A stretch of 64,000 nt of DNA. Origin: Xanthomarina sp. F2636L. GTDB taxonomy: Bacteria > Bacteroidota > Bacteroidia > Flavobacteriales > Flavobacteriaceae. The translations under genes were made by a program, and so were the position numbers. Where the stretch lies: contig NZ_JAPMLM010000058.1 in the NCBI RefSeq assembly GCF_026410195.1, forward strand, positions 124,001 to 188,000, written 5' to 3'. Shown in pieces: positions 8,521-17,155 of the stretch. How positions within the stretch are numbered: position 1 is the first letter of the stretch; each line of letters begins with the position of its first letter. The notes beneath the pieces were generated by a model that did not search any database, was not told where the DNA came from, and saw only the letters and a program-made list of their open reading frames with translations.

Positions 8521-11115
8521 ATGGATTTTAAGCGTGTTTACACTTCTTCTAAAACGTATATAACTTTATTAGTTGTTGCTTTAGGGATACTTGTTTTTAC
8601 TGCAGGTATGACCTATAGACAGATAATAAACATGCAAAAATCTTCTGCCTCAGTAAATCACACGCTTCAAGTTTTTAATGGAATAAGTAATTTAACAACT
8701 CACTTCTCTCAAGCAGAATCTGAAGAGTTTAGAAATGAATTATTAAAAACAGGTGGTGCCAGTCAAGCTTTTAAAGAATATAAGCAGGAAGGACAAAATA
8801 TTATTGATAGCTTAAAAGTACTTACTTCAGATGATTCTTTACAAATAGATCGTTTAAATTCATTAAGTGTTTTGTTGGAAAGATTATATTCTCAGCTAGA
8901 ATTATTAGAAGCAATTGATTATAAAAATACCCAAGAAGCTCATTCTTACAGACAATCGCAAAAAATGAAAGTAAGTGGTACATTGTATCATATACGAGAA
9001 GTTAAAAATGAGATGCTTGCAAGTGAGCAAGAGTTAATGCAGAAAAGGAAAAGTACCTATGACTCATATAAGTCTTTGGCACCTTTAACTTTAACTATAC
9101 TAACGTTTATTGCCATATTGGTATTTGTGCTTTCTTTTATTCGTATTTATAAAAATAAAAAGCGTTTTAGAGAATCCGAAGCATTTTTAAAAAATGTTTT
9201 AGGCACAACAGACAATGTGGTTAACTTTTACGAGCCTATTTTCGGTATTCAAGATGAAATAATAGATTTTAAAATTATATATGCTAACGACTGTAATCGG
9301 GATTATTTTGGAATAGAACCAGATATTATAGTAGGCCAAACTATTTCAAATGTATTTCCATTCTTAATGGAAAATGGCGAGTTTGAAAAAATGAAAACAT
9401 GTTTTCTTAATAAAACAAAGGAGATTTCAGACAGACAGATAGTTATTCAGGATAATAACATGTGGTTTCAATCTATTGTAACCCCATTAGCCAATGGGAT
9501 TTTAGAAACTGCTAGAAATTCTACTGCAGAAGAAGAAGCAAAAGAAGTCCAATTGACATTTAAAAAGAAATTAGAGAAACAAAACCTAAAACTCTTGGAT
9601 AATAGAGCGTTTTTAGGAAATATCTTTAAAAGTATATCACATATTGTCATGAATTTTAAAAGCATTCGGGATGTTCATGGAAAAATTATTGATTTTAAAA
9701 TTTTGTTTGTAAACGATAGGATAAACCCAGTAACAGGAGATATTCCTGAAGATTTAAAAAACAAAAAGGTTTCTCAAGTTTTTCCAGATATTTTTGAAAA
9801 TGGCGTTTTTGAACATTTAGTAAATGCTGTTGAATTAAAAAAATCTGAAGAATATGAAGTGCCACTCGAAAAAAATGGTAAAACCATATGGTTTCATGCC
9901 ACAGCTATAAAATTAGGAGATGGTGTAACAGTAACTACTAGAGATGTTACTGAAGAAAAAGCAAAAGCAAATCAACTTTTAAAACTAAACGATCAACTTG
10001 TAATTAGGAATTCCATTTTAACCGATGCCGAAAGTATAGCCAAAATTGGTAGTTTTCTTTGGTATTTGGATTCTGATATTTCAGAAATGTCTGATAATTA
10101 CTTTCAAATGTTAGGTTATCAACCCAATGAATTTAAATCTTCGTTTAAAACATATAAAGAATTTATCCACCCGGACGATCTTGAAATGGTTGAAGAAAAA
10201 TCAGCACAAGCCTTAAAAAGTCTAAAACCTAGTGAATATACATATCGTGTTATTACTAAAAACGGCAATGTAAAACACTTTAAAACCAATGGACAGTTTA
10301 TAAATAAAAGCAATCAAACTGTTATGATTGGTGTTGTCCAAGACGTTACCCAAAGTATTGTTGCCGAAGAAAAATTACGTAAAAGTAATTTAGAGCTGTT
10401 GCAAAGTAATGCCGAATTGGAATCGTTTAACCGTGTTGCCAGTCACGATTTACAAGAACCACTTCGTAAAATACAGTTATTTATTACTAGAATAGAAGAC
10501 ATGGAGTCTGATAGGTTTTCAGACAAAGGAAAAACCTATTTTGAAAAAGTAAAGAATGCAGGAGTACGTATGCAGTCGCTCATTCAAAATTTATTGGCTT
10601 ACTCTAGAATAGATAGTACTAAAACAGATTTTGAAAAACTAAATTTAAATCATGTATTAGAAAAAGTTACAGAAGACCTTGCCACAAATATTAATGATTA
10701 CAACGCACACATAAAAATAGATAAGTTACCAGAAATAAAAGGGATCTTTTTTCAAATGGAACAGTTGTTTGCTAATTTAATTTCAAATGCTTTAAAATAT
10801 AGGAATACGATAGATACTCCAATAATTGAGATTACCTATCAAAACGTATTGGCCACCGAAGTTCCTAAGCCATTTGTTGTTACTGGCAAACAATATCACA
10901 AAATCTCAGTTATTGATAATGGTATTGGGTTTGATGATGTCTATGCAGAAAAAATATTTGAAGTCTTCCAGCGCCTACATCAAAAAACCGAATATTCTGG
11001 AACGGGAATTGGTTTAGCTATTTGTAAAAAAATAGTTGAAAACCATAGTGGATATATTCATGCCACTGGAAAATTGGGATTAGGTTCTCAATTCATTATT
11101 TATTTACCTGCTTAA
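8521..11115 (+). CDS. CHASE3/PAS-domain sensor histidine kinase
   Basis: 864 residues. A first membrane helix (about 13-32) and a second (about 180-205) bracket a roughly 150-residue helical periplasmic region of CHASE3 type. The cytoplasmic part holds three PAS-like domains (about 220-335, 365-470, 500-615), then the HisKA box SHDLQEPLRKIQ and an HATPase domain with the G1 motif DNGIGFDD and G2 motif GTGIGLAICKKIV. It is bacteriophytochrome-kinase-like in its catalytic core but has no chromophore domain. It probably phosphorylates the receiver protein encoded just upstream. The signal is unknown. Confidence 0.92.
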   Translation: MDFKRVYTSSKTYITLLVVALGILVFTAGMTYRQIINMQKSSASVNHTLQVFNGISNLTTHFSQAESEEFRNELLKTGGASQAFKEYKQEGQNIIDSLKVLTSDDSLQIDRLNSLSVLLERLYSQLELLEAIDYKNTQEAHSYRQSQKMKVSGTLYHIREVKNEMLASEQELMQKRKSTYDSYKSLAPLTLTILTFIAILVFVLSFIRIYKNKKRFRESEAFLKNVLGTTDNVVNFYEPIFGIQDEIIDFKIIYANDCNRDYFGIEPDIIVGQTISNVFPFLMENGEFEKMKTCFLNKTKEISDRQIVIQDNNMWFQSIVTPLANGILETARNSTAEEEAKEVQLTFKKKLEKQNLKLLDNRAFLGNIFKSISHIVMNFKSIRDVHGKIIDFKILFVNDRINPVTGDIPEDLKNKKVSQVFPDIFENGVFEHLVNAVELKKSEEYEVPLEKNGKTIWFHATAIKLGDGVTVTTRDVTEEKAKANQLLKLNDQLVIRNSILTDAESIAKIGSFLWYLDSDISEMSDNYFQMLGYQPNEFKSSFKTYKEFIHPDDLEMVEEKSAQALKSLKPSEYTYRVITKNGNVKHFKTNGQFINKSNQTVMIGVVQDVTQSIVAEEKLRKSNLELLQSNAELESFNRVASHDLQEPLRKIQLFITRIEDMESDRFSDKGKTYFEKVKNAGVRMQSLIQNLLAYSRIDSTKTDFEKLNLNHVLEKVTEDLATNINDYNAHIKIDKLPEIKGIFFQMEQLFANLISNALKYRNTIDTPIIEITYQNVLATEVPKPFVVTGKQYHKISVIDNGIGFDDVYAEKIFEVFQRLHQKTEYSGTGIGLAICKKIVENHSGYIHATGKLGLGSQFIIYLPA

Positions 11116-11220
11116 TTATTTAATTATATTTATTGCCTACTGTTCTACTTCAAAAGCACTTTTACACAACGCTTTTAAGCTTATTTAACACACTTTTAAC
11201 CAAAAACCAATAGTTGTATA

Positions 11221-11240
11221 ACACAATACCAAAATTGTGT
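11221..11240. repeat. Inverted repeat upstream of the AraC regulator gene
   Basis: ACACAAT, six bases, ATTGTGT. A perfect 7-bp dyad about 75 bases before the downstream AraC-family start codon. It may be an operator, perhaps for the regulator itself, or simply a chance AT-rich palindrome. Confidence 0.35.
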
Positions 11241-11313
11241 AATAGGAAACATCTGTTCTCTCACGACCTTTACCATATCATAAAAACAGACCGTTTAACT
11301 TAATCAAATTCCT

Positions 11314-12342
11314 ATGAAAACTGCATATATTGAATCAAATGTTATTAAAGCCATGTTAGAACAATTAAGAGTTCATTTTGGTGGCGAATTGACAAAAGAA
11401 TTAAAAGAATATACCTTAGAAATTAATAATGACCTAGGGAAAGGTATTATAAAAGGAATGTCTTTAAAAGGAGGTATTTCTTATTTAGAATTTGATATGA
11501 TTTTTTATCATGATTTGGTATTGGCGATCAATACACCAGAAAAAAATCCAATATATTTTACCTATTGTTCTAAAGGAACATTAACACACAGTTTTGGTGA
11601 AGATGGTGAAAAACGTCAATTAGAAAGATATCAAACCGGAATTTTAACTAGTCAGAACCATAACGAGAATGTGCTGTATTTTAAGAAAGATGAAGAATTA
11701 AAAACTACATTAATTACTGTGCAAACTGGAAAAAAAGGTGATATTCCTGGAGCCAATGGTTTAAAGGATATGTTACGAGAAACTTTTATTTCTGAAAACC
11801 CATCGGGTAACTTTATATATGTAGGATCACATAATTTGAAAATTGCCGAAAAAATTGAACAATTAAATGCCATATCACAAAAGGGTATTGTAAGAAGTCT
11901 TCTAATTCAAGGTCTAGTTCATGTTATTTTAGCATTAGAAATTCAACAACATAAAGATGATCTTAAAAACGATAATCTTCAAACAGGGTCTTTAACCCGA
12001 AGAGATATGGATACCATTCAAGAAGTAAGTCAGTTTATTAATGAGAATTCTGAATCTCAAATAACCATTTCGCAACTTTATAGTCAATTCGGACTCTCTC
12101 CTTCAAAACTTCAAGAAGGATTTAAATTAATGCATGGCCATACAGTTACCGAATATATTAGAGAGGTACGTATTAAAAAAGCCGAAGAACTTATAAAAAA
12201 TACAGATATGAATATCTCAGAAGTGGTTTATACCATTGGATTAACAAGTAGAAGTTATTTCTCTAAAATTTTTAAAGAAAAGTATAACTGTAGTCCAAAA
12301 GACTACAAATTTGCACAACGTTCAGTAGCAATGTCTGCCTAA
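11314..12342 (+). CDS. AraC-family transcriptional regulator
   Basis: 342 residues. A long N-terminal domain (about 1-215) without obvious enzyme motifs precedes an AraC double helix-turn-helix (about 240-335) with ESQITISQLYSQFGLSPSKL, INISEVVYTIGLTSRSYFSK-like second helix pair (here MNISEVVYTIGL) and YNCSPKDYK. It resembles regulators of the PchR/RipA style in layout, but no ligand can be named. It is a single-gene unit with an upstream dyad at 11221 and a strong terminator at 12421. Confidence 0.88.
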   Translation: MKTAYIESNVIKAMLEQLRVHFGGELTKELKEYTLEINNDLGKGIIKGMSLKGGISYLEFDMIFYHDLVLAINTPEKNPIYFTYCSKGTLTHSFGEDGEKRQLERYQTGILTSQNHNENVLYFKKDEELKTTLITVQTGKKGDIPGANGLKDMLRETFISENPSGNFIYVGSHNLKIAEKIEQLNAISQKGIVRSLLIQGLVHVILALEIQQHKDDLKNDNLQTGSLTRRDMDTIQEVSQFINENSESQITISQLYSQFGLSPSKLQEGFKLMHGHTVTEYIREVRIKKAEELIKNTDMNISEVVYTIGLTSRSYFSKIFKEKYNCSPKDYKFAQRSVAMSA

Positions 12343-12420
12343 TTCTCGATTAGGATTTAAATAATAAATTATTGAATATTCTCTTGCTATAAAATTATAT
12401 AAATACAAGAATACCATTTT

Positions 12421-12448
12421 AAAAAACCCAACAATTGTTGGGTTTTTT
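12421..12448. terminator. Rho-independent terminator after the AraC gene
   Basis: AAAAAACCCAACA / TGTTGGGTTTTTT hairpin with a very short loop and flanking A and T runs. It follows the AraC regulator by about 80 bases. Confidence 0.9.
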
Positions 12449-12638
12449 GGTACTTAAAACAAGGTGTTTTAAATTAAATTTTAATGTATTAACTAATTGG
12501 CTATTCGCAAAAAAACTATTAGTGGTCTTTGTGCAAAATAGCAACTTTGAAAAAAACCATGTTTCTTTCTGTATCGTTTTAGAACTTTACAAAATGAAAC
12601 ATGGCTTTATATGTCTGATTTTTAATTAAAACAAAACC
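12449..12638. other. Intergenic stretch with a distant inverted repeat; no gene seen
   Basis: Open frames here are not protein-like. A 9-bp perfect inverted repeat CCATGTTTC (12557-12565) / GAAACATGG (12596-12604), separated by 30 bases, lies just beyond the stop of the minus-strand 50-residue gene. It could be that gene's terminator or part of a small RNA. Confidence 0.4.
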
Positions 12639-12791
12639 TTAAAACCATTTAAAATATAAGCCAGAAGCCACTACAGCTATAGCTAATATTACTAGGATTA
12701 AAACAATAAATGTGGCTCCAAATCTGGTTTTTTTATCGTCTTGTAATAAATAATCTTTAGTTTCTGAATCTTCATCTTTAATAATAGGCAT
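12639..12791 (-). CDS. Small single-pass membrane protein (50 residues), unknown function
   Basis: An ATG on the minus strand at 12791 opens a 50-codon frame: an acidic, charged N-terminus (MPIIKDEDSETKDYLLQDDK) followed by a clean hydrophobic helix (about residues 24-45) ending LYFKWF. It lies 11 bases downstream of the aldehyde dehydrogenase stop on the same strand and is probably cotranscribed with it. The acidic head plus one helix is typical of small membrane proteins that modulate a partner. I do not recognise the family. Short length limits certainty, but the composition is clearly protein-like. Confidence 0.65.
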   Translation of the reverse strand: MPIIKDEDSETKDYLLQDDKKTRFGATFIVLILVILAIAVVASGLYFKWF

Positions 12792-12802
12792 ACGTTTTAG
12801 TT

Positions 12803-14167
12803 TTAAAGGTTAATATATACTGTTTTTTTGTTTACAAATTCATGAATCCCTTCTATTGAAAGTTCTCTTCCAAATCCAGAAGTTTTGGTGCCTCCAAAAG
12901 GCAATCTAGGATCCGATTTTACAAGTTCGTTTATAAAAAAGGCTCCATCTTCAATTTGTAAAATATGTTTTCTGGCTTCTTTAATATTTTCAGTAAAAAC
13001 CATGGTTCCTAAACCAAATTTTGAATTGCTGGCAGTTTTATAAGCTTCCTCATTATTTTTTACTTTAATAATGGCTGCAACCGGACCAAAAGTTTCATCA
13101 TCGAAAACAGGCATTCCAGGTTTTACATGGGTTAGAATGGTTGGTTCAAAATAGGCCTTATCTTTTTTATTTCCTATTAAGGTTTTTGCTCCTTTTTTAA
13201 TAGAATCATTTACTTGCTTATTTAAGATTTCAGCTAGATCCTCTCTCGCTAAAACACTTAATTGTGTAGCTTCTTCCATTGGGTCTCCAACTATAATTGC
13301 TTCCACTTCCGCCTTAAATTTCTGTAAAAACTCTTCGTAAATAGTTTCTACAACTATAAAGCGTTTGGCTGCAATACAACTTTGTCCAGTATTTTGCATT
13401 CTGGCATTAACTATGGTATCAATGTGTTTTTCTAAGTTTGCATCATCTAAAACCACACAAGCATTATTTCCTCCAAGTTCTAAAACCAATTTTTTAAGGT
13501 TCTTTCCAGCGACTTCAGCAATATGTTTTCCTGCCTTTTCACTTCCTGTCAGAGAAACAGCCTTAATTCTAGGGTCTGCAATAATTTGATCTATTTGTTC
13601 ATGATTTACAATAAGTGTTTGAAAACACCCTTTTGGAAATCCACTGTCTTCAAATAAATCTTGAATAGCTAAGGCACACCCTGTAACATTACTGGCATGT
13701 TTTAATAGGATTGTGTTTCCTGCTGTTATAGTTGGTATAGCAAATCTAAGTACTTGCCAAAATGGATAATTCCATGGCATAACTCCTAAAATACAACCTA
13801 ATGGATCGTAGCTTATAAAACTTTCCATTGCATCGGTTTCAATAAGTTCGTCTGCCAAAAATTGATCAGCGTTCTTAGCAAAAAAATCGACTAAATATGC
13901 GCATTTTTCAATTTCAGACTTACTTTGAGAAATAGGTTTTCCCATTTCTTGAGTCATTAATTCACTATAAATTTGCTTATTCTTTATTAAGTTTTTAGAA
14001 AGTTTTTTTAAAAGTTTTGTACGTTCAGGAATTTCTAAATGTTTCCAAGTCTCAAAAGTTTTTTCAGCTTGATCTAGATAGCTTTCTAACATCGCTTTCG
14101 AAAACTGTGTGTAGCTTTTAATATGTGTTCCATTATATGGGTTTGTAGTTGTAATTTCTGAAGACAT
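12803..14167 (-). CDS. NAD(P)-dependent succinate-semialdehyde/aldehyde dehydrogenase
   Basis: 454 residues, the length of GabD/Sad-type enzymes. Catalytic residues are visible: general base Glu230 in LVLELGGNN and nucleophile Cys264 in NTGQSCIAAKR; the cofactor loop SLTGSEKAG is also present. Such enzymes oxidise succinate semialdehyde or other short aldehydes to acids. No GABA transaminase or other pathway gene lies nearby, so the substrate stays open. It is divergent from the YtxH-holin group, with a long inverted repeat (14218-14270) between them, and is followed by a small membrane protein gene. Confidence 0.9.
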   Translation of the reverse strand: MSSEITTTNPYNGTHIKSYTQFSKAMLESYLDQAEKTFETWKHLEIPERTKLLKKLSKNLIKNKQIYSELMTQEMGKPISQSKSEIEKCAYLVDFFAKNADQFLADELIETDAMESFISYDPLGCILGVMPWNYPFWQVLRFAIPTITAGNTILLKHASNVTGCALAIQDLFEDSGFPKGCFQTLIVNHEQIDQIIADPRIKAVSLTGSEKAGKHIAEVAGKNLKKLVLELGGNNACVVLDDANLEKHIDTIVNARMQNTGQSCIAAKRFIVVETIYEEFLQKFKAEVEAIIVGDPMEEATQLSVLAREDLAEILNKQVNDSIKKGAKTLIGNKKDKAYFEPTILTHVKPGMPVFDDETFGPVAAIIKVKNNEEAYKTASNSKFGLGTMVFTENIKEARKHILQIEDGAFFINELVKSDPRLPFGGTKTSGFGRELSIEGIHEFVNKKTVYINL

Positions 14168-14217
14168 AATCTTTATTTTTTATGTGAACTAAATGTAATT
14201 CTTTAAACATTTACGGC

Positions 14218-14270
14218 TTGACCTATTCCATAAAACAATTAACTCTATAAGGTATTTCGGATTAGGTCAA
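14218..14270. promoter_or_regulatory. Long-spaced inverted repeat in the divergent aldehyde dehydrogenase / YtxH intergenic region
   Basis: TTGACCTATTCC at 14218-14229 and GGATTAGGTCAA at 14259-14270 match as an inverted repeat in 11 of 12 positions, separated by 29 bases. Its place between two divergent genes suggests two half-operators for one regulator, possibly bound as a loop. No regulator can be named. Confidence 0.5.
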
Positions 14271-14358
14271 TAATTTAATTTTTAGCGATAATAGTCACGG
14301 TAAGTTTTTCGGATATTTGATTTATAACAAAAATGTTTAACTAAAAATATATTATATC

Positions 14359-14691
14359 ATGACAAATAATGGAAGTACAGGATTAGGAGTTTTAATTGGA
14401 GCAGCAGCAGGTGCTGTGTTAGGAATTTTATTTGCTCCTGAGAAAGGAAGTGTAACTAGACAGCGTATTGCTGATCAGGCAGACTTGCAAAGAGAGAAAT
14501 TAACTTCAACTGCAGCCGATTTAAGAGATAAAATTGCACATACAGTAAGTGCAGAAGCAAATACTTTAGAAGGTAAAGTAGAGTCGATAGTATCTGATGC
14601 AAGTTATAAAGCTGAAGACGTGATTTCGACTCTTGAAGCCAAACTAAAAGATTTGAAAGCTAAAAATAAAAAATATCAAAAAGCATCATAA
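14359..14691 (+). CDS. YtxH domain-containing protein
   Basis: 110 residues. An N-terminal glycine/alanine-rich membrane helix (GLGVLIGAAAGAVLGILFAPEKG) is followed by a long charged helical tail predicted to form a coiled coil. This is the YtxH layout, a general-stress family of unknown molecular function. It begins a three-gene run with a holin-like protein (3 bases on) and a small basic protein; similar trios occur in many Bacteroidota. Probably an envelope stress operon. Confidence 0.88.
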   Translation: MTNNGSTGLGVLIGAAAGAVLGILFAPEKGSVTRQRIADQADLQREKLTSTAADLRDKIAHTVSAEANTLEGKVESIVSDASYKAEDVISTLEAKLKDLKAKNKKYQKAS

Positions 14692-14694
14692 ATT

Positions 14695-15042
14695 ATGAAC
14701 GTTTTTGAATCTATAGGAGATACTACAGATAAAGCTACAGATATTGGTGAGATGTATATTAAATCGTCTCACCAATACCTGAAGTTGAAAATATTTCAGC
14801 AGTTAACCTTGTCAGTTAGTATGATTACCAAGCTAGTTGCCATTAGTTTATTTGTGTTTCTTGGACTTATTTTTTGTGCAGTTGCTGCAGCCATGGCTAT
14901 TGGAGATGCTTTAGAAAATCTACTTTTAGGTTATCTAATAGTAGGCTTATTATTCATGCTTATTGGTGTTTTAATCTATTTAGGTAGAACAACTATCAAT
15001 AAGATAGTAATCCAAAAAATGGGTTCTAAATTCTTCTCCTAA
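14695..15042 (+). CDS. Phage-holin-like (DUF1469 type) membrane protein
   Basis: 115 residues with a soluble N-terminal helix and two strong transmembrane segments (about 42-72 and 76-98). The arrangement fits the 'phage holin family' / DUF1469 proteins found beside YtxH genes. The holin name reflects family membership only; chromosomal copies in stress operons are not known to lyse cells. It starts 3 bases after ytxH, consistent with translational coupling. No other prophage genes are nearby. Confidence 0.78.
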   Translation: MNVFESIGDTTDKATDIGEMYIKSSHQYLKLKIFQQLTLSVSMITKLVAISLFVFLGLIFCAVAAAMAIGDALENLLLGYLIVGLLFMLIGVLIYLGRTTINKIVIQKMGSKFFS

Positions 15043-15083
15043 AAAATAAATTTTTATACAAATTTTGAAAAACATATTAATTT

Positions 15084-15293
15084 ATGAAACCAACTTACAC
15101 AAACTTTGAACAGATTGAAACCGATCTAAAGCGTTTATATTTAGAACGTAAAGTAGCCTGGGAAGAACTAAAGTTATTAAAAACGGAGTTCAAAGAAAGT
15201 TTTAGACCTTTTAATTGGGTGGAGCCCATTATTAAAGGAGCAAGTAAATATGGTGTATTTGTGTTGTTAAGAAAATTTTTCTTAAAACGCTGA
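15084..15293 (+). CDS. Small basic protein of the YtxH-holin operon
   Basis: 69 residues, Lys/Glu-rich helical N-terminal half (FEQIETDLKRLYLERKVAWE) and a C-terminal weakly hydrophobic segment ending FVLLRKFFLKR. No named domain is recognised. It lies 41 bases after the holin-like gene on the same strand and is likely part of that envelope-associated stress unit. In similar clusters the third small gene usually encodes a DUF883-like or membrane-anchor protein; this could be a divergent equivalent. Confidence 0.65.
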   Translation: MKPTYTNFEQIETDLKRLYLERKVAWEELKLLKTEFKESFRPFNWVEPIIKGASKYGVFVLLRKFFLKR

Positions 15294-15366
15294 TGCATCA
15301 TTAATATGTTCTAAAGCGATTTGGTTTTAAATAAACCAACTATAAATCTAACTAAAAAACAAAACA

Positions 15367-15801
15367 ATGAATATTTTTGAAGCCATAAGAGAAGATCACG
15401 ATACACAACGAGATTTATTAAGTAAACTTGTTGAAACTTCTGGTGATACTAAAAAAAGAAACGAGCTTTTTAAAGCCGTAAAAAAACAGCTTGAAGTCCA
15501 TGCAGACGCCGAGGAACGTCATTTTTACAAACCTTTAATAAGTAGCGATATGATGCAGGAACATGCCAGACATGGTATTGCAGAACATCATGAAATAGAC
15601 GAGCTTATTGAACAATTAGAAGAAACAGATTACGATTCTTCTGCATGGTTAAAAATAGCAAAAAATTTAAAACATAAAGTAGAACACCATTTAGAAGATG
15701 AAGAACATTCATTTTTTCAAATGGCAGGAAAAGTGTTTAATAAAACACAAAAAACAGCACTTGCAAAAGATTATCAAAAGTATATGAAATCAAATTTGTA
15801 A
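15367..15801 (+). CDS. Hemerythrin-domain protein
   Basis: 144 residues. The diiron ligand pattern of hemerythrin-like (HHE) proteins is visible: EDHDTQR near residue 9, LEVHADAEERHFY near 38-50, EHHEID near 77, and HKVEHHLEDEEHSFF near 100-115. It probably binds O2 or NO, or buffers iron; related DUF542/HHE proteins repair nitrosative damage. It is the fourth gene of the small stress cluster, 73 bases after the previous one. Confidence 0.92.
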   Translation: MNIFEAIREDHDTQRDLLSKLVETSGDTKKRNELFKAVKKQLEVHADAEERHFYKPLISSDMMQEHARHGIAEHHEIDELIEQLEETDYDSSAWLKIAKNLKHKVEHHLEDEEHSFFQMAGKVFNKTQKTALAKDYQKYMKSNL

Positions 15802-16000
15802 TTTTCCCCACATTTCTACAAGTTTTACTCTTCCAAATTCATTGCGTTAACTTTTATTTTTTTCGCATTAATCCAAACCAGTTTCTTATCGTAATTTTAT
15901 AATAATAATGAATCAGCGTTTTGATTAATCAGAACGTAAGGATGTAAAACAGCAAGCATCTTTGTAAAAAAATTGCTCGAAACTTTAAATACATATTATT

Positions 16001-16450
16001 ATGAATTCATACACAGAAGAAGTGGGAAACAAGTTAAATGCCTTGTTAGAAAAGAACTATGATGCCGAGAAAGGTTATAAAAAAGCAGCTGAACACACAG
16101 AACATACAGCTTTAAAAAACTATTTTAACCGTAAAGCTGCAGAGCGTTATGATTTTGGACATCAGTTAAAATCTGAAATTAGAAACTTTGGCGAAAAACC
16201 AGAGGAGAGTGGAAGTATAACTGGAACAGCACACAGAACCTGGATGGATGTAAAAGCCATTTTTTCGGCAGATAACGAAGAGTCTATGTTGGAAGAAGCC
16301 ATTAGAGGTGAAAAAGCTTCCGTTGAAGAATATAACGAAGTTTTAAACGAAACAAGTTTACCAACAACAACTAGAGATCTTGTGTTCAATCAAAAAAACA
16401 CTATTTCTCAGGAGTTGAATACCATTAAACGCTTGGAAGATATTAAATAA
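16001..16450 (+). CDS. PA2169/DUF2383-family four-helix-bundle protein
   Basis: 149 residues, almost all helical, with conserved Glu/His positions (EKGYKKAAEH, YFNRKAAERYDFG, EEAIRGEKASVEEYNEVLNE) of the ferritin-like DUF2383 family. Members are general-stress proteins that may bind metal; function is unproven. It is a separate transcript with about 200 bases of leader and a strong hairpin terminator behind it. Its neighbours (hemerythrin, DUF1328, YtxH) support a shared stress role. Confidence 0.88.
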   Translation: MNSYTEEVGNKLNALLEKNYDAEKGYKKAAEHTEHTALKNYFNRKAAERYDFGHQLKSEIRNFGEKPEESGSITGTAHRTWMDVKAIFSADNEESMLEEAIRGEKASVEEYNEVLNETSLPTTTRDLVFNQKNTISQELNTIKRLEDIK

Positions 16451-16472
16451 TATCTCCATTTAATTGATTTGG

Positions 16473-16506
16473 AAAATGGACTCTTTATTAAAAGAGTCCA
16501 TTTTTT
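16473..16506. terminator. Rho-independent terminator after the DUF2383 gene
   Basis: AAAATGGACTCTTT / AAAGAGTCCATTTT perfect hairpin with a short loop and trailing T run, about 22 bases after the stop codon. Confidence 0.92.
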
Positions 16507-16688
16507 ATTGGTATTAAACAAGATATATGGAACAAAAAGTAGCAAATTAGAAATGATAAACTTCAAATAAACGATTTGAGTTAAAGGCTGTTTCGATAGA
16601 GCAAAACACAACTAAAATATATAGCGATATTTATATTATAGAAATCTGATAGTCAGATATCTAATAGTTAACCTTAAAAACAAACACT

Positions 16689-16850
16689 ATGTTACGTTGG
16701 ACAATCACATTTATAATCGTTGCAGTTATCGCAGGAATTTTAGGATTTGGTGGTATTGCTGGAGCCGCAGCAGGAATTGCTAAAATACTATTCTTCATTT
16801 TTATAGTATTATTTATCATCTCATTATTTATGGGAAAGAAAAAAATCTAG
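16689..16850 (+). CDS. DUF1328 (YtjA-like) small membrane protein
   Basis: 53 residues starting [20 protein letters not shown], then [16 protein letters not shown] and a closing MGKKKI. This is the conserved DUF1328/YtjA pattern of two short glycine-rich membrane helices. Homologues are induced by membrane stress in enterobacteria; the function is unknown. It is clearly coding despite its size. It is followed 37 bases later by a small acidic lipoprotein gene. Confidence 0.9.
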   Translation: MLRWTITFIIVAVIAGILGFGGIAGAAAGIAKILFFIFIVLFIISLFMGKKKI

Positions 16851-16887
16851 AACAAAAAATAAACACTAACACTTAAAACCATTTATC

Positions 16888-17046
16888 ATGAAAAAATTAT
16901 TTTATGTATTTCTCTTTTCATTCACTATGTCCTTGGTTCTGCCAAGTTGTAGAGAGAAAAAAAACGACAGTATTGAAGACGTTGCCGACGATGTAGGAGA
17001 TGCAGTAGATGACGCTGCAGATGAAGTAGAAGACGCATTTGATTAA
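16888..17046 (+). CDS. Small acidic lipoprotein (52 residues)
   Basis: A signal peptide (KKLFYVFLFSFTMSLVL) ends in a lipobox LPSC with Cys21. The mature part is a short, strongly acidic tail with repeated DxVGDAVDDAADEVEDA-type heptads, suggesting an amphipathic helix hanging from the membrane. No family is recognised. It sits directly behind the DUF1328 gene and before a hairpin terminator, so the two probably form one small stress transcript. Confidence 0.75.
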   Translation: MKKLFYVFLFSFTMSLVLPSCREKKNDSIEDVADDVGDAVDDAADEVEDAFD

Positions 17047-17096
17047 TAAAAACACTTACTATTAGTTAGTTAAAATTAGTTAGTTGGTTTGTAGTT

Positions 17097-17137
17097 AAAG
17101 GCAGATAAGCATCTTTAAAAGCTCATCTGCCTTTTTT
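17097..17137. terminator. Rho-independent terminator after the acidic lipoprotein gene
   Basis: AAAGGCAGAT ... ATCTGCCTTT stem extended inward by AAGC/GCTC pairs with one wobble, followed by TTTTTT. Confidence 0.88.
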
Positions 17138-17155
17138 AATTTAAAACAAAGTATT

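Noticed and set aside
12435-12629. 64-codon plus-strand frame after the AraC gene
   Set aside because: Begins inside the terminator hairpin and overlaps an inverted repeat; Cys/Phe-rich composition looks random.
14695-15042. Possible prophage, suggested by the holin-like protein
   Set aside because: No terminase, capsid, tail, integrase or lysin genes nearby; the YtxH-holin pair is a normal chromosomal stress unit.
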